A stretch of DNA of 64,000 nt, taken from contig NZ_FTOC01000010.1 of assembly GCF_900156645.1 (NCBI RefSeq), positions 1-64,000 on the forward strand. Direction: 5' to 3'. Position numbers and translations under genes: made by a program. Under the pieces are notes generated by a model, which saw nothing but the letters and a program-made list of their open reading frames with translations, was not told the DNA's origin and searched no databases. How positions within the stretch are numbered: position 1 is the first letter of the stretch; each line of letters begins with the position of its first letter. The DNA is from Salimicrobium flavidum. Lineage in GTDB: Bacteria > Bacillota > Bacilli > Bacillales > Halobacillaceae. This document shows positions 18,801 to 27,295 of this stretch, in pieces.

Positions 18801-20228
18801 ATGAAACGATTTCTTAAACATTATATAAACGGAGAATGGGTGAAATCCACCGGTTCTGAAACGACAGAAGTCATCAACCCTGCCAACGAAGAGGTCATCG
18901 GGGAAATAAGTCTTGGTACGAAAGAGGACCTGGATAAAGCTGTCCAGGCGGCTCGTGAAGCGTTCCCTCATTTCTCGGAAACGTCCAAGGAAGACAGGAT
19001 CAAGATGCTCGAAGATATAGCGGAAGAATATGAAAACAGGAAAGAGGAGATCATCGATACGATTACTGATGAACTGGGATCCCCTCTGGAAGTTTCAGAG
19101 AAAGTCCACTTCATGATGGGATATAATCATTTCGCCCAGGCGGCTGAATCGTTGAAGGATTTCCATTTCATCGAAGAACATGAAGGCCACACGAGAATGA
19201 AAGAGACGAGTGGTGTAAGTGGACTGATCACTCCGTGGAACTTTCCGACGAATCAGACGTCCACGAAGATTGCCAGCGCCTTTGCCGCGGGTAGCCCGGT
19301 TATTTTGAAACCGGCTGAACAGACCCCTTTCGCAGCATTCCTTCTTACTGAAATCTTCGATAAGGTAGGAGTGCCAAAAGGAGCGTTCAACCTGGTGAAC
19401 GGTAGTGGGGAAGTGATCGGAGATGGTATCAGTTCCCACGAAGACATCGATTTCGTATCGTTCACCGGCTCCGGAGCGACCGGTGAAAAAATCATGAAGA
19501 ATGCGGCGGAAAATATTACGAATATAGCGCTGGAACTGGGAGGTAAATCTCCACTCATCGTTCTGGATGATGCGGATGTGAAAGAGGCAGCACGTGCAGC
19601 GTTGAAGCATATCACCAATAACACCGGGCAAGTTTGTTCTGCGGCTACGCGAACGCTCATCCCTTCTTCGATGAAAGAAGAGTTCGAACAGGCGGTGAAA
19701 GAAGTATTGCCTGAATTCAAAGTGGGCGATCCACGTGAGGGCAACCATATGGGTCCGCTTGTTTCCAAAAAGCAATGGGACACCGTCCAGTCCTACATTG
19801 AAAAAGGAACAGAAGAAGGAGCCACGATGCTTGTAGGAGGAACCGGGAAGCCGGAAGGCCTTGAACTCGGTTATTATGCGAAACCCACAATGTTCACTGA
19901 TGTGACGAATGATATGGTGATCGCCAGCGAAGAGATCTTCGGTCCGGTCATGTGTGTACTCACTTATGATTCTCTCGATGATGCTATCTCTATAGCTAAC
20001 GATACGGATTACGGACTAGCCGGATATGTGTATGGAAACGATGAAGAGAAGTTGAGAAAAGCGGCTTCAGGTGTCCGTGCAGGCCGAGTGAAAGTGAATG
20101 ACACGCAAGCTGATTTCGCCGCGCCATTCGGCGGCTATAAAAAGTCAGGAATAGGCAGAGAATGGGGCGATCATGGTATAGAAGAATACCTGGAAGTCAA
20201 AACGGTTCTCGGTTATCCCCGTAAATAA
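18801..20228 (+). CDS. NAD(P)+-dependent aldehyde dehydrogenase
   Basis: A 475-residue cytosolic aldehyde dehydrogenase that oxidises an aldehyde to its acid. Catalytic Cys is in GQVCSAATRTL, the general base Glu in LELGGKSPLIV, and the cofactor loop in FTGSGATGEKI. The sequence most resembles the YcbD/DhaS-like branch; the substrate cannot be named. The ATG at 18801 follows AAAGGAG by nine bases; an earlier in-frame start has no site. It is monocistronic, with a terminator right after it. Confidence 0.9.
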   Translation: MKRFLKHYINGEWVKSTGSETTEVINPANEEVIGEISLGTKEDLDKAVQAAREAFPHFSETSKEDRIKMLEDIAEEYENRKEEIIDTITDELGSPLEVSEKVHFMMGYNHFAQAAESLKDFHFIEEHEGHTRMKETSGVSGLITPWNFPTNQTSTKIASAFAAGSPVILKPAEQTPFAAFLLTEIFDKVGVPKGAFNLVNGSGEVIGDGISSHEDIDFVSFTGSGATGEKIMKNAAENITNIALELGGKSPLIVLDDADVKEAARAALKHITNNTGQVCSAATRTLIPSSMKEEFEQAVKEVLPEFKVGDPREGNHMGPLVSKKQWDTVQSYIEKGTEEGATMLVGGTGKPEGLELGYYAKPTMFTDVTNDMVIASEEIFGPVMCVLTYDSLDDAISIANDTDYGLAGYVYGNDEEKLRKAASGVRAGRVKVNDTQADFAAPFGGYKKSGIGREWGDHGIEEYLEVKTVLGYPRK

Positions 20229-20232
20229 CAGT

Positions 20233-20273
20233 AAAACACACGCTTCTTCCTTTTGAAGAGGCGTGTGTTTTTT
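20233..20273 (+). terminator. Intrinsic terminator after aldehyde dehydrogenase
   Basis: AAAACACACGC pairs with GCGTGTGTTTT, with an inner TTCTTC/GAAGAG extension and a T-run. It starts four bases after the stop codon. Confidence 0.88.
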
Positions 20274-20310
20274 GTGTGTTGATTTAAACGAATTATTTCC
20301 GGGGAAATAT

Positions 20311-20985
20311 TCACGACCGCACGGGGGTGATGATCTCCCATTTTCCGTTTTCGGCCACCTGCTCGAGTCGCGGCTCCGGCTGCACAGCTACCGGGTTACC
20401 GACTGATTCGAGAACATCGAGATCGGAGTAGCTATCTCCATATGCATAGCTGTTCTTCCAGTCGATGTCTGTAAGAATCAAGTTTTTTTTGACTAGTTCC
20501 ATTTTCCGTTTTCCGTTTACATGGTGGACGTGCGCTTTTGAATCGATATAATTTTCCGAATAAGGAACCTCTGTCCCGAGTACCAGGTCGAAAGGAAGGT
20601 CGTGGGTGACCGTTTCGAGCATCGGTTGGAAGGCTCCAGAGACGAGCACGGTGTAATCTCCCCTTGCTTTATGCCACTCGAGTCGGTGCAGGATCTCCGG
20701 GTTCAGTCTTTTCTTCATCTGATTCGCAAGCTGGGCGAAGAATTTTTCGACATCTTCACGGGAAGAGTTCGTGAAAGCGGAGATGTAGCTCTGCATCGAA
20801 CCTTCCCTCATTTTCTCTTCCGGATAAAGCTTCAGCTTGTAAGCGACGTACATCGGCAAGATTTTTCTCATGAACGTGCTGTATTTCTTATGGTGCATCG
20901 GGTGTGTTTTCAGATGATTCATCATTAATGGGAACGTTTCTTCCGGAAATAAGGTACGGTCAAAATCAAAAATGGCTACTCTCAT
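20311..20985 (-). CDS. HAD superfamily IB phosphatase (SerB-like)
   Basis: A 224-residue haloacid-dehalogenase-fold phosphatase. Motif I is DFDRTLFPEE (nucleophile first Asp), motif II VLVSGAFQPM, a motif III lysine region follows, and motif IV is YGDSYSDLDVLE. Subclass IB includes phosphoserine phosphatase and several lipid-headgroup phosphatases; the substrate is not predictable here. The start ATG is preceded by AAGGAGA. It is divergent from the following gene, with an 80-base spacer that must hold both promoters. Confidence 0.85.
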   Translation of the reverse strand: MRVAIFDFDRTLFPEETFPLMMNHLKTHPMHHKKYSTFMRKILPMYVAYKLKLYPEEKMREGSMQSYISAFTNSSREDVEKFFAQLANQMKKRLNPEILHRLEWHKARGDYTVLVSGAFQPMLETVTHDLPFDLVLGTEVPYSENYIDSKAHVHHVNGKRKMELVKKNLILTDIDWKNSYAYGDSYSDLDVLESVGNPVAVQPEPRLEQVAENGKWEIITPVRS

Positions 20986-21065
20986 AAGGGTCTCCTTTTC
21001 GTGTATGATGTTGGTAACAAGTATAGAAGAAAGACAGACGGAAAATCAATGAAAGGGGAAGTGTC

Positions 21066-21605
21066 ATGAGCAATAAAGAATTTATGGAAGTCACGAAAAT
21101 CGAAGAAATCGGAGAAGGGATGAGAGTGTGCCTGGACTTTGTAGACATACTCACACCTTCTGAAGGTGTTTATGTAGGGAATACAGGCCATGGATACATT
21201 AAAGTACTGGCAGAGAATCGTGAGTCAGAAGGGTATCCCGCGCGTCCTTTCCGAATTAACGCCGGTTCTTTCCATCAGTATATTTATCAGAATGAAAAGA
21301 CGAAATATCTTCATGAATGGAAGGCCGGCGATGAAGTGATCGTCACGGATGAAGATGAGGAAAGGGTGATTCCGCTCGGGCGTGTGAAATTGGAGAAACG
21401 TCCGTTCATAAGAGTGGAATGTATGCGTGAGGGAAAAAAGATTTCTGCGACGTTGCAGAGGTCTACGAGTGTCTTTGTCGTGGAGGATCAGGAAGGGGAA
21501 ATCCCTATCCTGGACGTGGAAGAAGGACAGAAGATTCTTGTACACACTGACGAGCCGGGCCGCCACCTGGGAGAAAAAATCGATGAAGTCATTTTCGAGA
21601 GCTAG
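21066..21605 (+). CDS. Stand-alone 3-dehydroquinate synthase II-like C-terminal domain
   Basis: A 179-residue protein whose MEVTKIEEIGEGMRVCLDFV, GVYVGNTGHGYIKVLAENRE, PARPFRINAGSFHQYI and YLHEWKAGDEVIV stretches match the C-terminal half of archaeal DHQ synthase II (COG1465). That enzyme makes 3-dehydroquinate from ADTH in archaea and is about 330-380 residues. The N-terminal half, with its lysine-containing active site, is absent. This protein therefore is not expected to make dehydroquinate on its own and could bind a related metabolite. There are no aromatic-pathway genes nearby. Start ATG has a GGGGAAG site. Confidence 0.7.
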   Translation: MSNKEFMEVTKIEEIGEGMRVCLDFVDILTPSEGVYVGNTGHGYIKVLAENRESEGYPARPFRINAGSFHQYIYQNEKTKYLHEWKAGDEVIVTDEDEERVIPLGRVKLEKRPFIRVECMREGKKISATLQRSTSVFVVEDQEGEIPILDVEEGQKILVHTDEPGRHLGEKIDEVIFES

Positions 21606-21685
21606 AAAATATGAAATTTCACGTTTTCCTAAGAATTAGCTGAGGAATATGAGGGATAGAAGCATTTTGATGAGGAGGTTTATAT

Positions 21686-21985
21686 ATGGCTATAGAGATC
21701 AGTAAAGATGCAGCCAAACAGAAGCATAATCATAAAAATGTGGAAGTGCTGGATGTCCGTATGAAGGAAGAGGTAGAAGAAGGGATGATCTCGGGGGCTA
21801 TCCATATTCCTCTTGATGAACTCGGAAACAGAATAAATGAATTGAACGGAAACAAAGAATATATCACAGTTTGCGCTTCGGGAAGAAGAAGTGCCCAGGC
21901 TGCAGACACTCTTACGGAAAACGGGGTGCAAGCCCAGTCTCTTGAGGGCGGAATGCTCGGATGGGACGGAAGTGTAACGAAATAA
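21686..21985 (+). CDS. Single-domain rhodanese-like protein
   Basis: A 99-residue cytosolic sulfurtransferase domain. It shows the CH2A-like VEVLDVRMKEEVEEG, the GAIHIPLDEL stretch and the catalytic persulfide loop VCASGRRSAQAA with one Cys. The length equals the minimal rhodanese domain (GlpE/YqhL-type). It is preceded by AGGAGG and followed at once by a terminator, so it is monocistronic. The sulfur acceptor is unknown. Confidence 0.9.
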   Translation: MAIEISKDAAKQKHNHKNVEVLDVRMKEEVEEGMISGAIHIPLDELGNRINELNGNKEYITVCASGRRSAQAADTLTENGVQAQSLEGGMLGWDGSVTK

Positions 21986-22005
21986 ATGAATGTCAACATG
22001 GACAG

Positions 22006-22034
22006 AGCCCCAGGAGGTCCTGGGGTTCTTATTT
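22006..22034 (+). terminator. Intrinsic terminator after rhodanese gene
   Basis: CCCCAGGA pairs with TCCTGGGG around a two-base loop and is followed by a T-rich stretch. Confidence 0.75.
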
Positions 22035-22143
22035 TCGTAGATGCTTTCCCCTTTATGAAAATAAATCAATAATTATACGATTTTTCCTTAATATGTTTAA
22101 TCGCTCATTTGTAAGGGGATGGTACTGTCGTTCGACTAATTAT

Positions 22144-22280
22144 AAGACTCTGTTGAGGTTCCGTAGTTACTGATTATAGATCTTGAGGAGAGAAACAGCG
22201 GCTGCTCCGAAGGGAAAAGCGACAGCGGAAAGCATCGCTTTTAATGTTGCAAAATCAATAATGGGCTTTGACAGAGCCGA
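22144..22280. repeat. MITE-like repeat, copy 2
   Basis: It starts GACTCTGTTGAGG and ends GGGCTTTGACAGAGCC. The reverse complement of its right end, CTCTGTCAAAGCCC then ATTGATTTTGCAAC, aligns with the left end of copy 4 (36232). The internal part holds a palindromic GCGGAAAGC segment. With the terminator at 22006 it fills most of the gap between rhodanese and BCCT genes. Confidence 0.7.
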
Positions 22281-22314
22281 TTTATAAAAATAATTTTAAA
22301 ACAGGAGGATTCCT

Positions 22315-23850
22315 ATGGGAAAGAAAAGTCTGATTGATTACAAAATTTTCATACCCGCATTATTAGTAGTTATCGCAATCAGTATTCCATTTGCCATGTA
22401 CGAAACAGAATCCTTGGAATTACTGAATTCTATATTTAGTTCCATTGTAAACTCTTTTACATGGGGATATCTGTGGTATGGCATTATATTGGTAGTAGCA
22501 GGACTCTATTTGTCCTTTTCGAAATATGGGAAAGTTGTACTAGGTGATCCGAAAGAAAAACCACGGTTTTCCTTGTTCGAATATTCCTCGATTCTTATCG
22601 CGATGGGGTTAGGTTCCACCATCATGCGTACCAGCATGCTTCAGTGGACCTCGGTAGCCAACGATCCCCCGGCCGGAGTAGAACCAGGTTCTCCGGAATC
22701 CATTTTGTGGGGCAATGCGTACAGTATGTTTCTCTGGGGCTTTCAGGTATTTGCGATTTTCGTGCTGATTGCTCCGGCTATGGGGTATATTCTGCACGTA
22801 CGGAAACGTCCGCTCATGCGTATCTCGGAGGCATGCCGCTCGCTGTTTGGAGATAAATTCACAGATGGTCTTGGCGGAAAGTTTCTCGATGTTCTGTTTC
22901 TGGTAAGTATTCTTTCGGGAGCGGCAGTAACGCTGGGCCTCGGAGCGCCGATCGTTACCCAGAACCTCGCTTTTCTGATGGACACGGAAGTTACGTTCAC
23001 ATTAACGATCATTGTTACTGTCGTCTGGGTCACTCTCTTCTCCGCCAGTGCTTATGCCGGAATTGAAAAAGGAATCAAAAGGCTTAGTACATGGAATATG
23101 TACATTGCCGGTTTTTTTGCGGTGTTCATTTTGCTTGCAGGTCCGGGAGTATTCATTCTCAACTACTTTTCGGACAGTGTTTCCTTTTTACTTATGAATT
23201 ACGTGAATATGTCTCTTAATACTGATTCAGTATACGATGGCGGCATGTCCCACGTGCAGAGTAATACAGTGTTCTGGTTCGCCTACAGTGCGACTTGGGC
23301 GATGCTTCACGGTGTGTTCGCGGCGAAAATTTCCCGTGGGCGTACGATTAAAGAGATGATTCTCACGTATTTCCTTGCGCCTACTCTCATTTCTTGGATA
23401 GCGACAGGGATCCTTGGTGGACTTGGTGTCTATCAATATCTGAATGGAAATATGGATATTCTGAACCTTGTTGAAAATGAAACGAGAATGGCAGCTATTC
23501 CTGAGATTCTTTCCACCCTTCCACTTGGATGGCTGGCAATCAGTATATTTATGGTCGTGGCGCTGATCTTCCTGACGACCACCCTGGATTCCACGACGTA
23601 TACAGTCGCCGCCTATACAAGTACACGTGACATGAGTAAGTTTGAGCCTCCGAAAATATTGCGCATCATCATAGCTGCAATCATTACCGCTGTAGCTCTT
23701 GTACTCATGCGTATCGGAGGGCTTCCACCACTCGAAGTAGTATCTGGGCTGATGGGACTTCCTATCATTATTCTGCAGTTCATCCTCATCTGGGCTGCGA
23801 TACGGATGATGAATGAAGATGAAGCCTGGAAGCATAATGTAAGAAAATAA
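22315..23850 (+). CDS. BCCT family transporter
   Basis: A 511-residue, 12-helix carrier of the betaine/choline/carnitine transporter family. Family marks are FEYSSILIAMGLG, KISRGRTIKE after TM8 and the TTTLDSTTYTVA segment. The aromatic box that binds trimethylammonium groups in TM8, normally WW.(S/A)W, reads FWFAYSATW here, so the substrate may not be glycine betaine. It would import an osmolyte or nutrient with Na+ or H+ (inference). AGGAGG precedes the ATG; it is monocistronic, with a terminator after it. Confidence 0.85.
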   Translation: MGKKSLIDYKIFIPALLVVIAISIPFAMYETESLELLNSIFSSIVNSFTWGYLWYGIILVVAGLYLSFSKYGKVVLGDPKEKPRFSLFEYSSILIAMGLGSTIMRTSMLQWTSVANDPPAGVEPGSPESILWGNAYSMFLWGFQVFAIFVLIAPAMGYILHVRKRPLMRISEACRSLFGDKFTDGLGGKFLDVLFLVSILSGAAVTLGLGAPIVTQNLAFLMDTEVTFTLTIIVTVVWVTLFSASAYAGIEKGIKRLSTWNMYIAGFFAVFILLAGPGVFILNYFSDSVSFLLMNYVNMSLNTDSVYDGGMSHVQSNTVFWFAYSATWAMLHGVFAAKISRGRTIKEMILTYFLAPTLISWIATGILGGLGVYQYLNGNMDILNLVENETRMAAIPEILSTLPLGWLAISIFMVVALIFLTTTLDSTTYTVAAYTSTRDMSKFEPPKILRIIIAAIITAVALVLMRIGGLPPLEVVSGLMGLPIIILQFILIWAAIRMMNEDEAWKHNVRK

Positions 23851-23900
23851 TTATCTGATCATGAGATGAACAATCAGCATAGTGGAGTAAAGGAATAGGA

Positions 23901-23933
23901 AAGCGGAGCCGGGAATATCGGTTCCGCTTTTTT
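23901..23933 (+). terminator. Intrinsic terminator after BCCT gene
   Basis: AAGCGGA.CC and GG.TCCGCTT pair and are followed by TTTTTT. Confidence 0.85.
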
Positions 23934-24024
23934 GTGACATAAGTTAGTGCATTAATTTTGAAAATACTCCCAAACTTCATTACTATTGGTTTTAATGATT
24001 TGAATGGGAAGAAGGTGAAAAGGT

Positions 24025-25392
24025 ATGGTTCAAAATTTTCACAGGCATTTATACATATTTTATTCCTTCGTCTTTCTTCTGAATGTCATTCATACATTTT
24101 GGAGCAACGAAGCACTTTATTCTTTCATCGGTGTGCTAGGGATGGTGATGATTGTTCTCTCGTTCCCGAGAGCCGGGCGGGTCTTTAAAGTTCTCGGCAT
24201 CATTCTTCTGGCAGCGGGCGCTTTTTTCTTTTTCTCCGGTTCTATGACAGTGCTTGATATTCCGGATTTATTTGCTGGGAACATAGGGTTACTTCTTCTT
24301 TTATCGATGCTTCCCTGGATGAATAGCGCTGTGAAAGCCGGGCGCTATAATAAGCTCTTGAAAGATCTGCTCCAGGCCCGGGTTCATACGCTCGGTCAAT
24401 TGTATGGAAGAAGCGAAGCGACGATGGTGTCGCTCGCCGCTTTTCTCAATTTGTCCTCTGCCACAATCTCTCAGGATCTGTTGAAGGAGCAGTTGAGTAA
24501 GGTCAACACCGGAGTGAGGAACAGCTTTGTTTCTATGGCGACGCTGCGAGGCTATTCTCTGGCTCTTTTGTGGAGTCCGCTTGAGATTCTTCTTGCGACC
24601 TCCATTTTCATCACCGGAGCCAACTATCTTGAGGTTCTGCCGTGGATGCTGCTTATAGCTCTATTCGGTTTTTTGATCGATACGTTCACGGGCCGCATGT
24701 TGTTCGGGAAGATAGAGCTTCCTGAGAAAAGAACGGTGAGCAGTACAGGGACTCAAGGGAAATTGAAGGGATTCATCCTGGCTCTCGTACTTTTCTTGAG
24801 TACGGTCGTTTTTCTTGCGAATGTCGTAAATTTCGAGTTTTTATTTTCAGTGACGATTGCCATCTTCCCTTTCGCTTTACTTTGGAGTCTGGTGCTGAAG
24901 CGGCAGAAAAGTTTCTGGAAGCTCGGCTTACCAACCTGGAAACATCACACGAATCATCTCGATAATTTCATCGTTTTACTATTAAGTTTGTCCGTCCTGA
25001 CAGAAACACTCAATGCTTCTCCGTACCTGGAGTTGTTACAGGAGCCGATTATTGCATACAGTGATTCACCACTCGTCATTATGCTGCTCATCCAGTTCGG
25101 ATTTCTCTTCATGACACTTGTAGGGGTTCACCCTTTGGCCACGATGGGAATCTTCGGCGGGGTGAGCGGGTTGCTTATGGAAGCTTTGCCTGCAGTGACG
25201 CTGGCGGTTCTGCTCTCCAGTACAGCGATAGCCACGGTCCCTTCCGCTCCTTATGGACTTATTGTAACGATCACTTCGGTCAATTTTCAGATGAACCCTT
25301 ATAAGATCGTGTGGAAGAACCTCCCTTATACACTCCTTTGCGGAAGTATCGGGGTAGGCGTCTCTTTATTGACGATGCTTGTATATTCATAA
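24025..25392 (+). CDS. Multi-pass membrane protein of unknown function
   Basis: A 455-residue, strongly hydrophobic protein with about 11-12 predicted helices in two halves, separated near residues 235-250 by a polar loop (PEKRTVSSTGTQGKLK). The layout and the late LVGVHPLATMGIFGGVSGLL and AIATVPSAPYGLIVTI segments recall ion-transporter-superfamily carriers (SLC13/ArsB/TRAP-M like), whose re-entrant loops carry similar small-residue motifs. I cannot assign a substrate. Start ATG follows GAAGGTG. It is flanked by its own intergenic regions, so it appears to be a single-gene unit. Confidence 0.65.
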   Translation: MVQNFHRHLYIFYSFVFLLNVIHTFWSNEALYSFIGVLGMVMIVLSFPRAGRVFKVLGIILLAAGAFFFFSGSMTVLDIPDLFAGNIGLLLLLSMLPWMNSAVKAGRYNKLLKDLLQARVHTLGQLYGRSEATMVSLAAFLNLSSATISQDLLKEQLSKVNTGVRNSFVSMATLRGYSLALLWSPLEILLATSIFITGANYLEVLPWMLLIALFGFLIDTFTGRMLFGKIELPEKRTVSSTGTQGKLKGFILALVLFLSTVVFLANVVNFEFLFSVTIAIFPFALLWSLVLKRQKSFWKLGLPTWKHHTNHLDNFIVLLLSLSVLTETLNASPYLELLQEPIIAYSDSPLVIMLLIQFGFLFMTLVGVHPLATMGIFGGVSGLLMEALPAVTLAVLLSSTAIATVPSAPYGLIVTITSVNFQMNPYKIVWKNLPYTLLCGSIGVGVSLLTMLVYS

Positions 25393-25571
25393 GACTTTGT
25401 TTAAGTCTAAGAGGTATAATAGGAAAGCTGGTAAGAAGGGAAATCAAACGAATCGAAGAAAAGTGATCCGAGAAGCCTTCTGCCATGCTCGTATCCCGGG
25501 GGAAGCTGGAGATAAATATATATAAAATAAGGAATTATACAGCCATTAATTAAAAAAGATCTTTCAAAGGG

Positions 25572-25600
25572 TTGCCATCTGAAGAAATCGGTGATATAGT
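25572..25600 (+). promoter_or_regulatory. Sigma-A promoter of the cold-shock gene
   Basis: TTGCCA (25572-25577), 17 bases, TATAGT (25595-25600). This predicts an untranslated leader of about 125 bases before the csp start codon, as in other csp genes. Bases 25393-25571 upstream contain only a weak GACTTTGTTTAAGTC palindrome. Confidence 0.7.
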
Positions 25601-25698
25601 AGGTATTAACTTATTGTTGTTCGGAACGAAAGCAACGAGCATGAGTGTGAAAGCTTGTCGTCTTGAATGCACGTCGTGAGCAAGAATAGTAATACAAT

Positions 25699-25715
25699 GG
25701 TGATCAAGAATCACC
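25699..25715 (+). promoter_or_regulatory. Leader hairpin next to csp ribosome site
   Basis: GGTGA and TCACC flank a 7-base loop and end two bases before the AGGAGG of the cold-shock gene. A temperature-sensitive structure here could modulate translation; this is inference. Confidence 0.45.
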
Positions 25716-25730
25716 GCAGGAGGAAACAAT

Positions 25731-25928
25731 ATGTTACAAGGTAACGTGAAATGGTTCAACGCAGAAAAAGGTTATGGCTTCATCGAAGTAGAAGGTCAAG
25801 ACGATGTATTCGTACACTTCTCTGCTATTCAAGACGAAGGCTTCAAAACACTTGAAGAAGGTCAAACAGTATCTTTCGAAATCGTCGAAGGTAACCGTGG
25901 ACCACAAGCTGCTAACGTTCAAAAATAA
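25731..25928 (+). CDS. csp: Cold-shock protein, CspA/CspB family
   Basis: A 65-residue single cold-shock domain that binds single-stranded RNA/DNA and melts mRNA structure. It has RNP1 KGYGFIEV and RNP2 VFVHFSAI, and the canonical [17 protein letters not shown] start. AGGAGG is seven bases upstream. The long leader, the hairpin by the ribosome site and a strong terminator match csp genes elsewhere. It may be constitutive or cold-induced; sequence does not decide. Confidence 0.96.
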   Translation: MLQGNVKWFNAEKGYGFIEVEGQDDVFVHFSAIQDEGFKTLEEGQTVSFEIVEGNRGPQAANVQK

Positions 25929-25944
25929 TTGTTCGTTGCTTTAG

Positions 25945-25981
25945 AAAAATCCCGTGTTCATTGCGAACACGGGATTTTTTG
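25945..25981 (+). terminator. Intrinsic terminator after csp
   Basis: AAAAATCCCGTGTTC and GAACACGGGATTTTT form a perfect 15-bp stem with a 5-base loop and a T-run. Confidence 0.92.
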
Positions 25982-26138
25982 TATGAAGAGGAATTTCCGT
26001 TATTCCGATGCTCTGGTTTGCTGTTCAGCAGCCTATAAAATAAGCGGCCGCATCTAGTCTAGGAGAAAAGCCTCCTGAATCAGCTACGACCACTTATATT
26101 AGAACTTCTAAGCGGGATGGCTCCGCTTTTCTTGTGTT

Positions 26139-26465
26139 CTACGCGACTTTTTTACATTCTTCTGCGCATTTTCTGCATGCTTTGGCACATTGCTGGCAGT
26201 GGTCATGGTCATGTTTTTCACATTCCGCTGCGCAATCCTCACAGATTTTTGCACATACTGAAGCAAGTTCAGCTACATAAGGAGTACCTCTGGTGATTGC
26301 AGATTCCAGGTATCCACAAATATCTGCACATTCACGATCGGTACGGATGCAGCTAGCCATCATCTTCACGTCATCTTCTTTTAAACAAGCATCATAACAG
26401 TGGTTGCAGGCTTCCATACATTCATGCAAAGTGTTCAATAATTCTGTGTGTTGCTGGTGTGACAT
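26139..26465 (-). CDS. Four-helix bundle copper-binding protein (DUF326)
   Basis: A 108-residue cytosolic protein with about 13 cysteines in CxxC/CxxxC spacing (CMEACNHCYDAC, CADICGYL, CAKICEDCAAEC, CQQCAKACRKCAEEC). This is the hallmark of the DUF326/Csp-like copper-storage helix bundle, which holds many Cu(I) ions in its core. The start is ATG at 26465, seven bases after GGAGGG. No copper pump, chaperone or CsoR gene is adjacent, so it seems to act alone in metal buffering. Confidence 0.88.
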   Translation of the reverse strand: MSHQQHTELLNTLHECMEACNHCYDACLKEDDVKMMASCIRTDRECADICGYLESAITRGTPYVAELASVCAKICEDCAAECEKHDHDHCQQCAKACRKCAEECKKVA

Positions 26466-26568
26466 CATTAATCCCTCCAAAATTTGTATGTACTAACGAT
26501 TATTCCACGCAATGAAGGTTTTAAACGTTTTCAAGCAGGTATATTGAAATAGAAGGAGGGGTTTGTTT

Positions 26569-27228
26569 ATGTGCGGCAGGTTTACGTTAATCGCTGAGTT
26601 GGAAGATTTGAGAAGGGAATACGGGGTAGGGAAAGTGAGTCTTGACCACTGGACGAGCAGCTATAACATTGCCCCCTCACAGTATATTCCGGCAGTGATT
26701 TCAGGAGAGAAGGAAAGAAGAATGGGATATTTGAGATGGGGGTTAATTCCACCATGGGCGCAGGATGAGAAAATCGGATTCAAAATGATCAACGCAAGAT
26801 CGGAAACGGTGGAGGAGAAAAAGAGTTTCAAAAAACCTTTCGAGCGACAACGGTGCATTATTCCCGCAGACAGCTTTTACGAATGGAAAAAGGACGAAGC
26901 GGGAGAGAAGCAGCCTTATCGTATTCAGCTTCAGGATTCTCCGTTGTTCGGTTTCGCAGGCTTATGGGAGAAGTGGGAGAATGAGAAGGGAGAACCCGTT
27001 TTCACCTGTACGATACTTACGACAGAAGCCAATGAAGAAATGAGTGAGATTCATCATCGCATGCCGGTGGTTTTGCGGCAGAAAGACTACGGAACCTGGC
27101 TGGACGGGGGAGATGGAGTCAAAGACTTACTTGCGCCACTTCCGGACGGGTCGCTGAAGATGTATCCGGTATCCAAGCGGGTGAACACGCCCCGCAATAA
27201 TGACGTTGCGCTTCTTGAAGAAGCATGA
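26569..27228 (+). CDS. yedK: SOS response-associated peptidase (HMCES/YedK family)
   Basis: This family caps abasic sites in single-stranded DNA by forming a stable thiazolidine link through Cys2. The 219-residue protein begins MCGRFTL, giving Cys2 after Met removal, and contains the NARSET motif and HHRMPVVL with the catalytic His. The ATG at 26569 is required to expose the Cys; an in-frame TTG six bases earlier is not used. GGAGGGG precedes it. No LexA-box was noticed. Confidence 0.93.
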   Translation: MCGRFTLIAELEDLRREYGVGKVSLDHWTSSYNIAPSQYIPAVISGEKERRMGYLRWGLIPPWAQDEKIGFKMINARSETVEEKKSFKKPFERQRCIIPADSFYEWKKDEAGEKQPYRIQLQDSPLFGFAGLWEKWENEKGEPVFTCTILTTEANEEMSEIHHRMPVVLRQKDYGTWLDGGDGVKDLLAPLPDGSLKMYPVSKRVNTPRNNDVALLEEA

Positions 27229-27253
27229 GATTCGAAAAATCTTCTCATGTGTG

Positions 27254-27273
27254 TTATCTTGAATTAAAGATAA
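27254..27273. promoter_or_regulatory. MhqR-type operator
   Basis: The palindrome TTATCTTGAATTAAAGATAA closely matches the MhqR box tATCTcgaAtTCgAGATaa known from B. subtilis quinone-response genes, and lies 22 bases upstream of the dioxygenase start. Confidence 0.7.
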
Positions 27274-27295
27274 ATGATCAAAGGTGGTTTTTACT

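Noticed and set aside
26105-26136. Terminator for the copper-binding gene at AAGCGGGATGGCTCCGCTT
   Set aside because: The stem is short and, in the direction needed (minus strand), it is not followed by a T-run; it may act on the plus strand, but nothing is transcribed towards it except past the csp terminator.
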